Made by a program: the position numbers and the translations under genes. From assembly GCA_964504305.1 (NCBI GenBank), contig CAZDEB010000002.1:356899-420898 (forward strand): a DNA stretch of 64,000 nucleotides, read 5' to 3'. Every line of letters begins with the position of its first letter. Position 1 is the stretch's first letter. This document shows, piece by piece, positions 42,750 to 52,152 of the stretch. Source of the DNA: UBA11606 sp964504305 (lineage in GTDB: Bacteria > Actinomycetota > Acidimicrobiia > Acidimicrobiales > Aldehydirespiratoraceae). The notes below the pieces were generated by a model. It did not search any database. It saw nothing but the letters and a program-made list of their open reading frames with translations, and was not told the DNA's origin.

Positions 42750-44456
42750 GTGGGTCTGACACCGACATTTGATCGTGACGATCTCGTCGCCGTTGCTGTT
42801 CATCCCGGCATCGGGGTCGGCTTGGCCCACCGCGACCAACAGTGGGCGCTTGCCACCGCCGACCCACTTGCGACCCTCGCAGAAATTCATGCCGCGTCGT
42901 CGCCGCGCTGGGTCTGGTGGGACCGGCACACCTCTAGTCGCATTGCCGAAACAGAAATCCCGATCGACCGGTGTTGGGATGTTTCGGTCGTGCATCGGCT
43001 GCTGTTCGGTGGTTGGAAGAGCCCGCTGTCAGAAGTGTGGGCGGCCCTTCATGACTTGCCGCTCGACACGATCCCCCAGATGGGACAGCTCGACTTGTTG
43101 GCCATGCCTGACCACGACGGCGACCCTGATCTACCGCTCCAGCCCGACGGCCACCTGCGTCCGGAATGGATCGATGCCCGCTGGCGCTCCTCGCCGCAAA
43201 CGCTGGCAACCTGGAGTTCGCTGGCGTTGCGGGCCGCGTCACTACAAGACGACCTACTCGGCGATCTGCCGGATCCTCAGCGGGCGAGATCAACCGCCCG
43301 ATCGGAGTCAGCGGCCGAACTCTTGTGCGCGGAGATGGCTCGCGACGGCCTCCCCATCAACACGGACGAAGCGCTGCGACTGATCGGCCGGTCGGCGGGG
43401 GTGCGACCCCGGTCGGTTTCCCATGAGGACACAATCCGGGCCGAACGCGATGGGCATGTGTTTGATCAGCTGAGTCCGCGCCGCGAACTGAACCTGCGAA
43501 ATCCCCGCGAAGTAAAAGCCATGCTACGTAGCCAAGGGTTCGACCTGCCCGATACGCGCCGTTGGAGACTCGAGGCATTGCGTGACGGCGAACCGCTGAT
43601 CGATGCTTTGCTGACTTGGCGTAAAGCCGAACGAATCGCCACGACGTACGGATACGGCTGGCTCGACGAAAACGTCAGCGACGGCCGCCTGCGAGGCGAC
43701 TGGTCGAGCTCTGACGGAGCGGCGGGCCGGATGACCGCGTCGGCGGGTTTGCACAACCTTCCCGCCGAGATGCGCACGGTGGTTGAAGCCGAACCAGACC
43801 ACCTTTTTGTTCGAGCAGATCTCGGGCAGATCGAGCCCAGGGTCCTCGCGGCCGTATCGGCCGATAGGGCACTGGTCGGCGCCGCCGAACAACCAGACCT
43901 ATACCTGCCGGTTGCGAAGCGGCTGGGAGTGGAGCGCGAGATCGCCAAGGTGGCCGTGCTTGGTGCGATGTATGGGGCCACCACCGGCGAGTCGGCTCAC
44001 GCCCTCGCCGGGTTACGCAAGAGCTACCCGACGGCGATGAAGATGCTCGAAGATGCCGCCGAGCAAGGGAAACTTGGTCACGACGTATTCACCAGCGGCG
44101 GCCGGCGGGTACGAATGTGGACTGATCCGTCGGTGCACGGCGACTTGGACCGGGCCATATCGGTCGCCGCGGCACGGGGAAGGTTCGCCCGCAACGCGCT
44201 GATCCAAGGGGCGGCCGCCGAGTTCTTCAAGGTGTGGGCGATCACCGTTCGCCGACACGGCCGGTCCCTTGGTGCCCGCGTGGTGCTGTGTTTGCACGAC
44301 GAGTTGCTCGTCCACTGCCCGGCACGAAACGCCGCGGCCGTCGCCGACATGGTTGATCGTGGCGTCAGCGAAGCCGCTCACTATTGGTCGCCCACGCCCA
44401 GTGTGAAGTTTGTGGCCGACGTCAGCATCGTGCAGCGTTGGTCCGAAGCGAAGTAG
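42750..44456 (+). CDS. Actinobacterial exonuclease/DNA polymerase of the PolA family
   Basis: 568-residue family A polymerase without the 5'-nuclease domain. The polymerase core shows a motif A variant (ADLGQIEPRVLAAVS), the O-helix region REIAKVAVLGAMYG with its Lys and Tyr, and motif C CLHDELLVH. The N-terminal about 200 residues correspond to the 3'-5' exonuclease domain and look degenerate. Actinobacteria commonly carry such an accessory enzyme besides full PolA; a role in repair is likely. GTG start. Confidence 0.9.
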   Translation: MGLTPTFDRDDLVAVAVHPGIGVGLAHRDQQWALATADPLATLAEIHAASSPRWVWWDRHTSSRIAETEIPIDRCWDVSVVHRLLFGGWKSPLSEVWAALHDLPLDTIPQMGQLDLLAMPDHDGDPDLPLQPDGHLRPEWIDARWRSSPQTLATWSSLALRAASLQDDLLGDLPDPQRARSTARSESAAELLCAEMARDGLPINTDEALRLIGRSAGVRPRSVSHEDTIRAERDGHVFDQLSPRRELNLRNPREVKAMLRSQGFDLPDTRRWRLEALRDGEPLIDALLTWRKAERIATTYGYGWLDENVSDGRLRGDWSSSDGAAGRMTASAGLHNLPAEMRTVVEAEPDHLFVRADLGQIEPRVLAAVSADRALVGAAEQPDLYLPVAKRLGVEREIAKVAVLGAMYGATTGESAHALAGLRKSYPTAMKMLEDAAEQGKLGHDVFTSGGRRVRMWTDPSVHGDLDRAISVAAARGRFARNALIQGAAAEFFKVWAITVRRHGRSLGARVVLCLHDELLVHCPARNAAAVADMVDRGVSEAAHYWSPTPSVKFVADVSIVQRWSEAK

Positions 44457-44495
44457 GTAGACAACGCCGACGCCGCCCAGCCGGCCCGGCCGCGT

Positions 44496-45317
44496 TCAGC
44501 GTTTGGTTTTGAAGCTTTGCTTCATCGCCTGGTCGAGTTCGCGGAAGCGGGCAACGGCGTCGGGCTCGAAGTCGACATCGGGTGGTTGTTCGGTTCGGAA
44601 GTGACCGAAGTTGTCGACGCCGCGGACCAACATCGTCGCGGCGTCGTCGCGTTCTTGGCGGTTGTGAGGGGCAAGGTATTGCACGTTGAGCCCCACCCGC
44701 CGATGCCGAGCCCGGTTCGGTCCTGACTCGTGCACTGTCCATCCGTGATGAAACGATGCCTGACCAGCGGCGAGGGGATAGTGACGAGCCGTCGCTGGAT
44801 CGACCCCGACTATCTGTTGGCCGAGTAGCAACACATTGGCATCCGATGGTTGTTCGACGTGAACGACACGCCCGCCACGATGGCTTCCTGGAACCATCGA
44901 CATGCAGCCTGATTCGGCCGTCGCTGGTTCGAGCGCCAGCCACATCGAAACCTGCGCGTCGTCATCGGCCAACCCCCAGTAGGTCAGATCCTGATGCCAC
45001 GAAACAAAGGCGTCTGACCCTGGTTCTTTGATTATGTAGTCGACGTTGTAGAGCAAGATGTCGTGACCGATGAGAGCCTCGACTATGTCGAGGACCCGGG
45101 GGTGCGTCGCGAGGTCGTAGGGGGACCTCATCACCGTGTGGACCTTGTTCATGTAGTGAAGCGGGCCGAGAGCAGCTTCTCCAATGTCGAGAGCTCGGCG
45201 ATGAGCGACGGTTTCGACATCGTCGAGAATGTCGGCGACAACAACGCCGTCTCGTTCGTAGCGTTCGGCGATGGCCGGCAGTTGTTCAGCCACCGATGAC
45301 CTCTTCTGTTTCGCCAT
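44496..45317 (-). CDS. Phytanoyl-CoA dioxygenase (PhyH) family protein
   Basis: 273-residue Fe(II)/2-oxoglutarate dioxygenase with the facial triad H108-x-D110 (SWHQDLTYWG) and H196 (WTVHES), and an Arg pair after it (206-207) for 2-oxoglutarate. It overlaps the sterol desaturase-like gene by 32 bp on the same strand, so the two are co-expressed and may hydroxylate the same lipid or small molecule. Confidence 0.9.
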   Translation of the reverse strand: MAKQKRSSVAEQLPAIAERYERDGVVVADILDDVETVAHRRALDIGEAALGPLHYMNKVHTVMRSPYDLATHPRVLDIVEALIGHDILLYNVDYIIKEPGSDAFVSWHQDLTYWGLADDDAQVSMWLALEPATAESGCMSMVPGSHRGGRVVHVEQPSDANVLLLGQQIVGVDPATARHYPLAAGQASFHHGWTVHESGPNRARHRRVGLNVQYLAPHNRQERDDAATMLVRGVDNFGHFRTEQPPDVDFEPDAVARFRELDQAMKQSFKTKR

Positions 45318-46263
45318 CAGCGCGTGGGCGCCGACGCTGCTTCATTGCGTGATGAGCTTCGAGGCTGCCGTCGTGAAATGTCCCAAACCACTTGTCGAGC
45401 GGCAACAACAACATGCCGTAATTCACCTCGAAGTACCGATGATGCAAGTTGTGGAAGAAGTCGCCTCCGTGAAAATTCAGATTGTCGGTAATCCTGAATC
45501 GATCGAACCCGGAGTGAGACGGCGACGGCGACAAAAGCAGGTACACGAGACAGAACGTGGCAATGAACGGCGAGCCAGGGATCACCAAGAACACGAACGG
45601 CAGCGAAAAGTAGAGGAGGTGCTCGATCGGGTGCATCGAGATTCCCGACCAGGGGCCGGTGTTGGCGTTGCGATGGTGCAAGGCGTGAGCCCACTTGTAG
45701 AGCGGGTCGACGTGTAGGAGTCGATGGTTGGCGTAGAAGTGCACGCCCTCGATCCACAGCACCGCGACGGTCATTGCCGAGACGGCCCATAGCGAGGTCA
45801 GTTGCGGGATCGATTCGGTGGCGTACAGCCGCAACATGATGGCTTCGTAGAGCGCGGCGACCGCGCCTCCGCTCACAAGGGTGTAAAAGACGTTGTCGCG
45901 AGTCTGGTTGTTGAAGGTGAACGAGCGCCGATTCTGGGCCAGCCAGCGAGTTTCGTACTTGAACTCGGTGCCTTGAGATTTGCGGATGTGTAGCCACCAA
46001 TGCTGCCCACCGATGATGACGACCATCAAGGCGATGTTTCGGGCCCAGATCAGCGCAACGTCGTCGATCGTCAACGAGGCGAACCGGGCGAGCGAAGGCG
46101 TGAAGAAGTGATACATCAGCGCGGCGATACCGATCCACGTCAGGGTCTGCGGCCACATGAACTTCGTGAGGAACCATCGAACCATGGCGACGGGCCGAGG
46201 GGGTGACTGAAACAGCGGCGGAACGTCCATCGGGTCGGGGTCGTAACCTTTAGACCGTTCCAT
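45286..46263 (-). CDS. Sterol desaturase / fatty acid hydroxylase family protein
   Basis: Membrane di-iron oxygenase of 325 residues with four to six membrane helices and histidine clusters HRLLH, HALHH, a histidine in GISMHPIEH, and HNLHH. The ATG at 46263 keeps the typical N-terminus; 46284 is also possible. Divergent from the LysR gene at 46367 by about 100 bp, so that regulator probably controls it and the downstream PhyH gene. Confidence 0.88.
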   Translation of the reverse strand: MERSKGYDPDPMDVPPLFQSPPRPVAMVRWFLTKFMWPQTLTWIGIAALMYHFFTPSLARFASLTIDDVALIWARNIALMVVIIGGQHWWLHIRKSQGTEFKYETRWLAQNRRSFTFNNQTRDNVFYTLVSGGAVAALYEAIMLRLYATESIPQLTSLWAVSAMTVAVLWIEGVHFYANHRLLHVDPLYKWAHALHHRNANTGPWSGISMHPIEHLLYFSLPFVFLVIPGSPFIATFCLVYLLLSPSPSHSGFDRFRITDNLNFHGGDFFHNLHHRYFEVNYGMLLLPLDKWFGTFHDGSLEAHHAMKQRRRPRADGETEEVIGG

Positions 46264-46366
46264 GCGGGTGCGCACCTCAACCATGAGCAGATATTCGTCG
46301 CTGCGGTGGCGCTGGACAAGCAACCTAATCGGCCCCAATGCCCAAGATTTGCTAATGTTTGAGGTT

Positions 46367-47218
46367 ATGTCTGTCGACAGCAGCCTTCCACCGCTCAACC
46401 TTTTGAGGGTCTTCGAAGCATCAGCCCGACTCCGTTCGTTCACTCAAGCCGGCCGTGAGCTGCACCTCACACAGTCGGCGGTGAGTCAGCAAATGAAGGC
46501 GCTCGAGGCTCACATAGGGCGGCCACTATTTCTGCGCCAGCCGCGCGGAGTGGATCTGACTGAGGCCGGTCGGGCCTACCTACCCGTTGTTCAGCGAGCC
46601 CTCGACGCCTTGGCAACCGGGACCCAGTCGGTATTTGGCCGCCACGACGAAACTCATCTCACGGTGCAGGCCAACCTGTCTTTTGCCATCTTTTGGCTGA
46701 CCCCGAAGCTGCAAGGGTTTCTTGACCTGCACCCCAACGTCACCGTTGACCTTGTCACCGTGAATCACGAACCGGAAAGAACCTCGCCGGCGGCCGACAT
46801 CGAGATCCGGTTCGGCGAACACGCGGCCGGCGCGGCGCTTCTGCGCCGCAATCGGTATTTCCCGGTATGCGCGCCGGCCCATGCCGGCGAGGCCGATTGG
46901 AGCACCGATCGACTCTTCGATTGTCTTGCGGTCCAAGGGACCTGGCGTAGCTGGCTCGGCGAGCAGGGCGAGGAGTTGCCGAACACCCAGCGCATCCATG
47001 CCTCGAACACCTACGCCACCGCGCAGGCCGCGGCCGAGCATGGAGCGGGGCTGGCCATGACCCTCGATACATTCGCTGAAGACGCCATAGGAGCCGGCCG
47101 CCTGGCCCAGCCATTCGACCATGTCGCTCAGACTCCCGAGTCCTACTGGATTCTTGATCCCCGGCCCGGGCACAACTCGGAGTTGTCGCGGGCGTTCACT
47201 GATTGGCTCCTTGGCTAG
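46367..47218 (+). CDS. LysR-family transcriptional regulator
   Basis: 283 residues: N-terminal winged helix (LNLLRVFEASARLRSFTQAGRELHLTQSAVSQQMKALE in segments from about residue 10) and a C-terminal substrate-binding domain resembling GcvA-like members. ATG 46367 has GAGG upstream. Placed divergently to the desaturase/PhyH pair, the usual LysR arrangement for an autoregulated activator. Its 3' end overlaps the remnant on the other strand by 23 bp. Confidence 0.93.
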   Translation: MSVDSSLPPLNLLRVFEASARLRSFTQAGRELHLTQSAVSQQMKALEAHIGRPLFLRQPRGVDLTEAGRAYLPVVQRALDALATGTQSVFGRHDETHLTVQANLSFAIFWLTPKLQGFLDLHPNVTVDLVTVNHEPERTSPAADIEIRFGEHAAGAALLRRNRYFPVCAPAHAGEADWSTDRLFDCLAVQGTWRSWLGEQGEELPNTQRIHASNTYATAQAAAEHGAGLAMTLDTFAEDAIGAGRLAQPFDHVAQTPESYWILDPRPGHNSELSRAFTDWLLG

Positions 47219-47600
47219 GAGCGTTCGGTACCGGTCGGGCCTGGGGGAACTTGTCGCACACCATTGGTTCGCCCACAACAAGCGAAGCCGACGTGCAGGT
47301 GTCGAGCGCCGGCTGGCCGTTGTAGGTCACGTCATCGCCCAGCGAGTTGACCGAAAATGCCGCTCGCCGTTTGGACAAGTGATTGCCGGGGGCGCTGTGC
47401 AACGTATAGGACGACCAGACCAGCATGTCCCCAGCCTGCATCGGCGCTACCAAGACCGAGTCCGAGTTGATCGAGCGCGGCGGAGCGTCTAGGTCGGGGC
47501 GCGCGTGACGGTAGTCGCGGTCGGGATCTTCAAAATCCACGGCTCTCAGAAACGTCAGCGATCCTGGCGAGCTGGTCACACCGCACAGTTCACACCGCAC
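47196..47600 (-). pseudogene. 5'-truncated PhyH-like dioxygenase remnant
   Basis: About 120 residues resembling the C-terminal half of a PhyH-type dioxygenase: FLRAVDFEDPDRDYRH, MQAGDMLVWSSYTLHSAPGNHLSKRRAAFSVN with the distal His and Arg, and C-terminal GEPMVCDKFPQARPV. The N-terminal half with the H-x-D pair is missing; the homology stops where the DksA-like gene ends, at a 14-bp tandem duplication. This looks like a deletion relic. Confidence 0.6.
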
Positions 47601-47608
47601 AGTTCACA
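47581..47608. repeat. 14-bp tandem duplication
   Basis: Two perfect, adjacent copies of CCGCACAGTTCACA, preceded by a 5-base partial match. The repeat lies at the junction of the DksA-like gene end and the PhyH remnant and may mark the deletion event. Confidence 0.8.
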
Positions 47609-47910
47609 CAGCGCACTGCCCATGGCAATACCTCGCGTCGCTCCGCAGAGATCGCCGCGCCGCAGCTGTCGCAGACGCCGCCGTCGCCGTCATCAAGTTT
47701 TTGTTGGGCTCGACGAATGTTGGCCAGTTCGGCTTGCAGGCCGGAATGGATCGATACTTCGGAGATACGTTCGACCGCGATATTGGTGCCCTCGCCGATC
47801 CGCTTGCCGAACCCGATCCCGCCCGCGGCAGCCTTTGACGCTCTTTCGATTTCGGCCAGCCGAACTTCGATCTCGGCGGCTCGCGCCGCCAGCGACTCTC
47901 GCTCGTCCAT
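47590..47910 (-). CDS. DksA/TraR-type C4 zinc finger protein
   Basis: 106 residues: a coiled-coil-like N-terminal helix (about 1-60, rich in Ala, Glu and Arg) and a C-terminal zinc finger CDSCGAAI...CVNC. Typical of small DksA/TraR proteins that act at the RNA polymerase secondary channel. The final codons fall in the tandem duplication, so the last two residues may be altered. Confidence 0.82.
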   Translation of the reverse strand: MDERESLAARAAEIEVRLAEIERASKAAAGGIGFGKRIGEGTNIAVERISEVSIHSGLQAELANIRRAQQKLDDGDGGVCDSCGAAISAERREVLPWAVRCVNCAV

Positions 47911-48037
47911 CGCCAGACTTTAGTGAATCCGCGACGCCTGCCTACTATCTTGGCGAAACGCCGAACGAATCCCCAGGTTCGAGAACTGACAAGTGACACC
48001 TGATGCGTTGGCTCCGTAGCCCTAACGTCGACCCAAC

Positions 48038-49195
48038 GTGACCCAATCAAGCTCGGCGTTTCGGCCCCAAGTCCGTCAAGCACTCCCGGCGATCGTCGGC
48101 GTGAGGTTCGCTATCAACGTCGCGATGCGGATGACCTACACGTTCTTGCCGGCCTTCGCCCGCGGCACCGGCCTCTCGATCGAGGCGATGAGCACGGCGC
48201 TGAGTGCTCGCGAGCTCACATCGCTCACCGCCCCGTTGACCGGCAAGGCCAGTGACCGGCTGGGGCCACTCACTGTTATGAGCTACGGCGGCTTCGTAGC
48301 CGGTGCCGGGTTGCTCTTGGCGGCCCTCGGAGCGCCGGGCCTGATCATCGGCATGATCATTTTCGGTTTTGGCCGCACCGCGCACCAAGTCGCGCTCAAC
48401 GCATGGATCGGCAGCGTCGTCGCCTACGACCGAAGGGGCCGGGCCACCGGGCTGATCGAGTTGACCTGGGGCGGGGCCGCGCTCGTGGGCCTTCCGCTGG
48501 CGGGGCTGATCATCGGAGGTTTGGCGTGGTGGGTGGCCCCGGCGGGACTCGGGGTAATGGCGGTCATGTTCAGCCTGCGTATCCGCAGAGACGACCAGGG
48601 GGTCCGGCACGACCCTGTCACCGAACGCCGAAAGCCGCACCTCAGTCGGCCCGCGCTGGCAGCAATTGCCACGAACGGGTTCATGAACGCCGCCGCTCAG
48701 TTCCTCTTCCTAGGCCACGGTCTGTGGCTTGAGGATACCTACGGGCTCGATACCGCCGAGATCGGTCTGGCCATCGTCGCGGTCGGCGCAGTCGAAGTGG
48801 TGGCAACTACCGGGTCGTCACGCCTGACCGACCGTCTCGGGAAACGGCGATCGATGATCGGCGGAACGAGCCTGATGACCACCGCTATGGTCGCATTAGC
48901 TGCTTACAGCGCGCCGCCGCTCTGGGTCGGTTTGACGCTTCTCGTCGTGGCCTTTCTTGGCTTCGAGTACGGAATCGTCTCGGCGATTCCGCTGATGTCA
49001 GAGCTCGACCCCGGAGCGAGGGCGGAGATGGTCGGACTGTCGATCAGCTTTTCTACGGTTGTTCGCGCCATTGTCACCCTCATCGCCAGCGCCGTCTACC
49101 TGCACTACGGGTTTGCGGTTTTGATGACGGTCGCCGCCGCGGCCGGTGGCATTGCCATCGCCCTGGCACTATTCGCGATGGTCGAACCCGGTTAG
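48038..49195 (+). CDS. MFS transporter
   Basis: 385-residue major facilitator with about 12 helices in two bundles. The loop after helix 2 reads LTGKASDRLGP, the second-half equivalent SRLTDRLGKRRSM; both are the family's D-R-x-G-R/K type. GTG start. Substrate unknown. Confidence 0.88.
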   Translation: MTQSSSAFRPQVRQALPAIVGVRFAINVAMRMTYTFLPAFARGTGLSIEAMSTALSARELTSLTAPLTGKASDRLGPLTVMSYGGFVAGAGLLLAALGAPGLIIGMIIFGFGRTAHQVALNAWIGSVVAYDRRGRATGLIELTWGGAALVGLPLAGLIIGGLAWWVAPAGLGVMAVMFSLRIRRDDQGVRHDPVTERRKPHLSRPALAAIATNGFMNAAAQFLFLGHGLWLEDTYGLDTAEIGLAIVAVGAVEVVATTGSSRLTDRLGKRRSMIGGTSLMTTAMVALAAYSAPPLWVGLTLLVVAFLGFEYGIVSAIPLMSELDPGARAEMVGLSISFSTVVRAIVTLIASAVYLHYGFAVLMTVAAAAGGIAIALALFAMVEPG

Positions 49196-50058
49196 GCGCC
49201 GGTTACAAAGATCGCCTCGGCCTGCATCGCCAACTGGCCTTGGGGCCCCGATGCCCACAGGTCCATGCCAACGTTGTTCCGTTTGGCACCCATGATGAGC
49301 GCTTCGTTGTCGAACAGCGGCGACAAGCCCCGAAAAGAGAACGAGACGAGTTTCTGGCCGGTCTCGACTTCGGCCATCTCGGCCAGCATGGTGGCGGTTA
49401 GCGGACCATGCACCACCAATCCGCGGTATCCCTCGACGTCGCGGGCGTAGCCGCGGTCGTAGTGGATGCGATGAGCATTGAAAGTCAGCGCCGAGTAACG
49501 AAACATCATGACCTCGGTAGGCGTGACTGTTAGCTCAATTTCGGCATCGTTTGGAGCCGGACGAGGATCTCGCTGGGCCGCTCCCGCGACCGGGTCGTCG
49601 CGATAAACCAAGTCTTGAACTTCTCTAATTCGGACCACGCCACCCGCCGCCAGTTCGTGCCTGACCGTGACGAAACAGAGTCGACCCGTTCGCCCGGTCT
49701 TCATCTCGACGTTGTCGATAGTCGACGTCTTGGTGACCTCTTCGCCAAGCCGCAGATCGCCGTCGAACTCGATGCGTCCGCTGGCCCACATTCGTCGTGG
49801 CAGGGCAACGGGTGGGAGAAAGGCGCCTCTTCGAGGATGCCCGTCACGATCCAATTCGGCTAGTGGAACCGATCCCAGATGGGTGATGAAGTGCCACAAG
49901 GGTGGCAACACATCGCCGTCGACAAGAACGGCCTCGCGCCCCAGGGTTTGTTCCATCTTTCGACACCACGATGTCGAAATCACTTCGGCGTGCTGCTCTG
50001 AGCGACCCACCCATTGAGACAACGTGTCGAGATCGTTGGTGTAGGACTCGTTGGTCAT
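49192..50058 (-). CDS. MaoC/HTD2-type hotdog hydratase
   Basis: 288-residue double-hotdog acyl-CoA hydratase: N-terminal FAS1-like dehydratase part (WHFITHLGSVPLAELDRDGHP) and C-terminal MaoC part with the catalytic Asn/His-type segment YSALTFNAHRIHYDRGYA and VHGPLTATML. Similar to mesaconyl- or itaconyl-CoA hydratases. The start overlaps the CaiB-family stop by four bases, so the two proteins likely act in sequence on one CoA ester. Confidence 0.87.
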   Translation of the reverse strand: MTNESYTNDLDTLSQWVGRSEQHAEVISTSWCRKMEQTLGREAVLVDGDVLPPLWHFITHLGSVPLAELDRDGHPRRGAFLPPVALPRRMWASGRIEFDGDLRLGEEVTKTSTIDNVEMKTGRTGRLCFVTVRHELAAGGVVRIREVQDLVYRDDPVAGAAQRDPRPAPNDAEIELTVTPTEVMMFRYSALTFNAHRIHYDRGYARDVEGYRGLVVHGPLTATMLAEMAEVETGQKLVSFSFRGLSPLFDNEALIMGAKRNNVGMDLWASGPQGQLAMQAEAIFVTGA

Positions 50059-51182
50059 AAAGAGAACTCTTTTCGGATCGCCGCACTGTGCTGGCCGGGG
50101 CGCGGCACCACCCCGCGGTTCTCAGAATTGTCCAACAGGCCACGCGCTGGGTGAGCGGGCAGGTCGACCTCGGTGCCGTGGCTGGAGGTGATCTTGCGAC
50201 GCCGCAACGCGACATGTTCGGCCAAGTCGTGCAAAGAACTTACCGTTGCAAAGGCAATGGAGCCGGCGGTCAAACGCTGGCGAAACTGCTCTCCCGTGAG
50301 TGTCGCGATCACTGTCGACAATTCTTGCTCGAGCGCGGCTCGATTCTTGACCCGATCGTGGTTGCTGGCGAACCGAACGTCTTCTCCCAACGACGGCCGC
50401 TCAAGCACACCAGCGCTCAAGCGTTGCCATTCGCGTTCGTTCTGCACGGCGATCAAGGTCAGGCTCCCGTCGGAAGTTTCGAATGCGCCGTAGGGCGCAA
50501 TAGTGGGATGGCGAAGTCCGACCCGTTCGGGACCGCCATCGCCGTACAGGTGTTGGGCAAACGGGACCGTCATCCACTCGGCGGCCACATCAAACAACGA
50601 GACGCTGACCCCTGCGCCGAAGCCGCGGCCGACTCGGCTCACAAGGGCTTCCAGAATCGCGGTATAGGCCGTGATGCCGGTGCCAATGTCGCAGAGCGAT
50701 ACGCCGATGCGACCGAGCTCTCCGGGGCCGCCGGACACCGCCACCAGCCCGCTTTCGGCCTGCACCAACAAGTCGTAGGCCTTCTTGTCGGCCATCTGTG
50801 GAGTGTCTCCGTATCCGGTGATATCGCAGGTGATCAGCTGAGGATGCCGGGTGCGCAAAGTCTCGGAGCCGAATCCCGCCCGGTCGAGAGATCCGGGCGA
50901 GAGATTCTGCAAGAATACGTCGCAACCAGCGATCATCCGATCAAGCAATGCGGCATCGTCTCTAGCTTTGATATCCAGGACCACCGACTCTTTGCCGTGG
51001 TTCACCCACGCGAAGTACGAGCTATCGCCGCCTACAGATGTGTCGTAGCGGCGGGCAAAGTCGCCACCTTCACGCTCGATCTTGATAACCCGAGCGCCGG
51101 CATCGACCATCCGAGACGTAGCCAGCGGACCAGCCACTGCTTGCTCCAAAGCGACGACGGTGATTCCTTCAAGCGGCAACAT
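50055..51182 (-). CDS. CaiB/BaiF family CoA transferase
   Basis: 375-residue family III CoA transferase. Landmarks VVALEQAVAGPLATSRMVDAGARVIKIE, LQNLSPGSLDRAGFG, QAESGLVAVSGGP and SLCDIGTGITAYTAI, in which Asp165 is the likely catalytic nucleophile. Probably forms the CoA ester hydrated by the overlapping MaoC-type enzyme. Divergent from the PanB-like gene. Confidence 0.92.
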   Translation of the reverse strand: MLPLEGITVVALEQAVAGPLATSRMVDAGARVIKIEREGGDFARRYDTSVGGDSSYFAWVNHGKESVVLDIKARDDAALLDRMIAGCDVFLQNLSPGSLDRAGFGSETLRTRHPQLITCDITGYGDTPQMADKKAYDLLVQAESGLVAVSGGPGELGRIGVSLCDIGTGITAYTAILEALVSRVGRGFGAGVSVSLFDVAAEWMTVPFAQHLYGDGGPERVGLRHPTIAPYGAFETSDGSLTLIAVQNEREWQRLSAGVLERPSLGEDVRFASNHDRVKNRAALEQELSTVIATLTGEQFRQRLTAGSIAFATVSSLHDLAEHVALRRRKITSSHGTEVDLPAHPARGLLDNSENRGVVPRPGQHSAAIRKEFSL

Positions 51183-51264
51183 CGGTGTTCCTGTGGACGG
51201 TCTGGCTCACCGATCAAACCATGTAGCAGAGAACCGAAGCGTGATGCCTGCTAGTAGTTCTGTC

Positions 51265-52110
51265 ATGACCAACAAGCTCAAAGACATTTACCACTACGGC
51301 CGGGCCCGAGCACAACGCAATTACACGGTCGCTGACCTCCAAGCGCTCAAGGGGTCGAGCACGACACTCACGATGTCGAATCCGGCTGATGTGGCCGAGA
51401 CAAGAGCCTGTGTCGAGGCCGGGATCGACCTGCTCGTCGTGTGGGATGAACGCCTCGACGAAGTGCGCGAGGTAGCACCGCATCATTTCATGGGGGTCGG
51501 CAGCACGTGGAAACAGTACGGGACCTCCGACGAGATCCTTTCCCATGCCGTGGAGATGATGGGCAAAGGCGCCGACATGTATTACACGATCCGCTCCTAT
51601 GACGTAATGGAGAAGCTGGCCAACGAGGGCATTCCGGTCCAGAGTCACATCGGCCTCATTCCCACCTTCAGTCATTACAGCGGCGGTCTGCGAGCCTTTG
51701 GCCGAACCGCCGACGAAGCAATCGAGATCTTTCGCACCCTCAGACGTATGGAAGACGTCGGGGTGTTCGCCGTCGAAGCCGAATGCATAGCCGAAGAAGT
51801 GCTGGAAGCTGTCAACAACAAGACGTCGGTGGTGACGTTCTCGCTCGGGTCGGGTCGCGGTGGAGACGCAATCATGTTGTTCGTCGCCGACATCTGCGGC
51901 GAAGCGAGTGAAGAAGACGATCCGCCTCGCCATGCTCATGCGTGGGGTGATGTCGGCCGGTTACACCGCCAGATTCATGACGAACGGGTCGCCGCCCTCA
52001 ACGAGTTCCGTACCGAGGTCACATCGCACCGGTTTCCCTATCCCGCTCAAAACATCACGATGCGCGCTGGCGAGAAAGAGAAGTTTCTCGATGCCCTCGA
52101 TCACCTCTGA
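51265..52110 (+). CDS. PanB-like / PEP-mutase-superfamily TIM barrel protein
   Basis: 281 residues. The N-terminus (YTVADLQALKGSSTTLTMSN, EAGIDLLVVWDERL) and SHIGLIPTFSHYSGGLRAFGRT resemble ketopantoate hydroxymethyltransferase, and FAVEAECIAEEVLEAV matches the VEAVPxxLA segment. True PanB ligands are not all identifiable, so a related lyase or aldolase is possible. ATG 51265 is preferred; 51244 is in frame. Divergent from the CaiB gene, sharing an 82-bp region. Confidence 0.7.
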   Translation: MTNKLKDIYHYGRARAQRNYTVADLQALKGSSTTLTMSNPADVAETRACVEAGIDLLVVWDERLDEVREVAPHHFMGVGSTWKQYGTSDEILSHAVEMMGKGADMYYTIRSYDVMEKLANEGIPVQSHIGLIPTFSHYSGGLRAFGRTADEAIEIFRTLRRMEDVGVFAVEAECIAEEVLEAVNNKTSVVTFSLGSGRGGDAIMLFVADICGEASEEDDPPRHAHAWGDVGRLHRQIHDERVAALNEFRTEVTSHRFPYPAQNITMRAGEKEKFLDALDHL

Positions 52111-52152
52111 TTGAGACGGCGCCGAACATCAGCGCACCGAACCCCATGGCGC

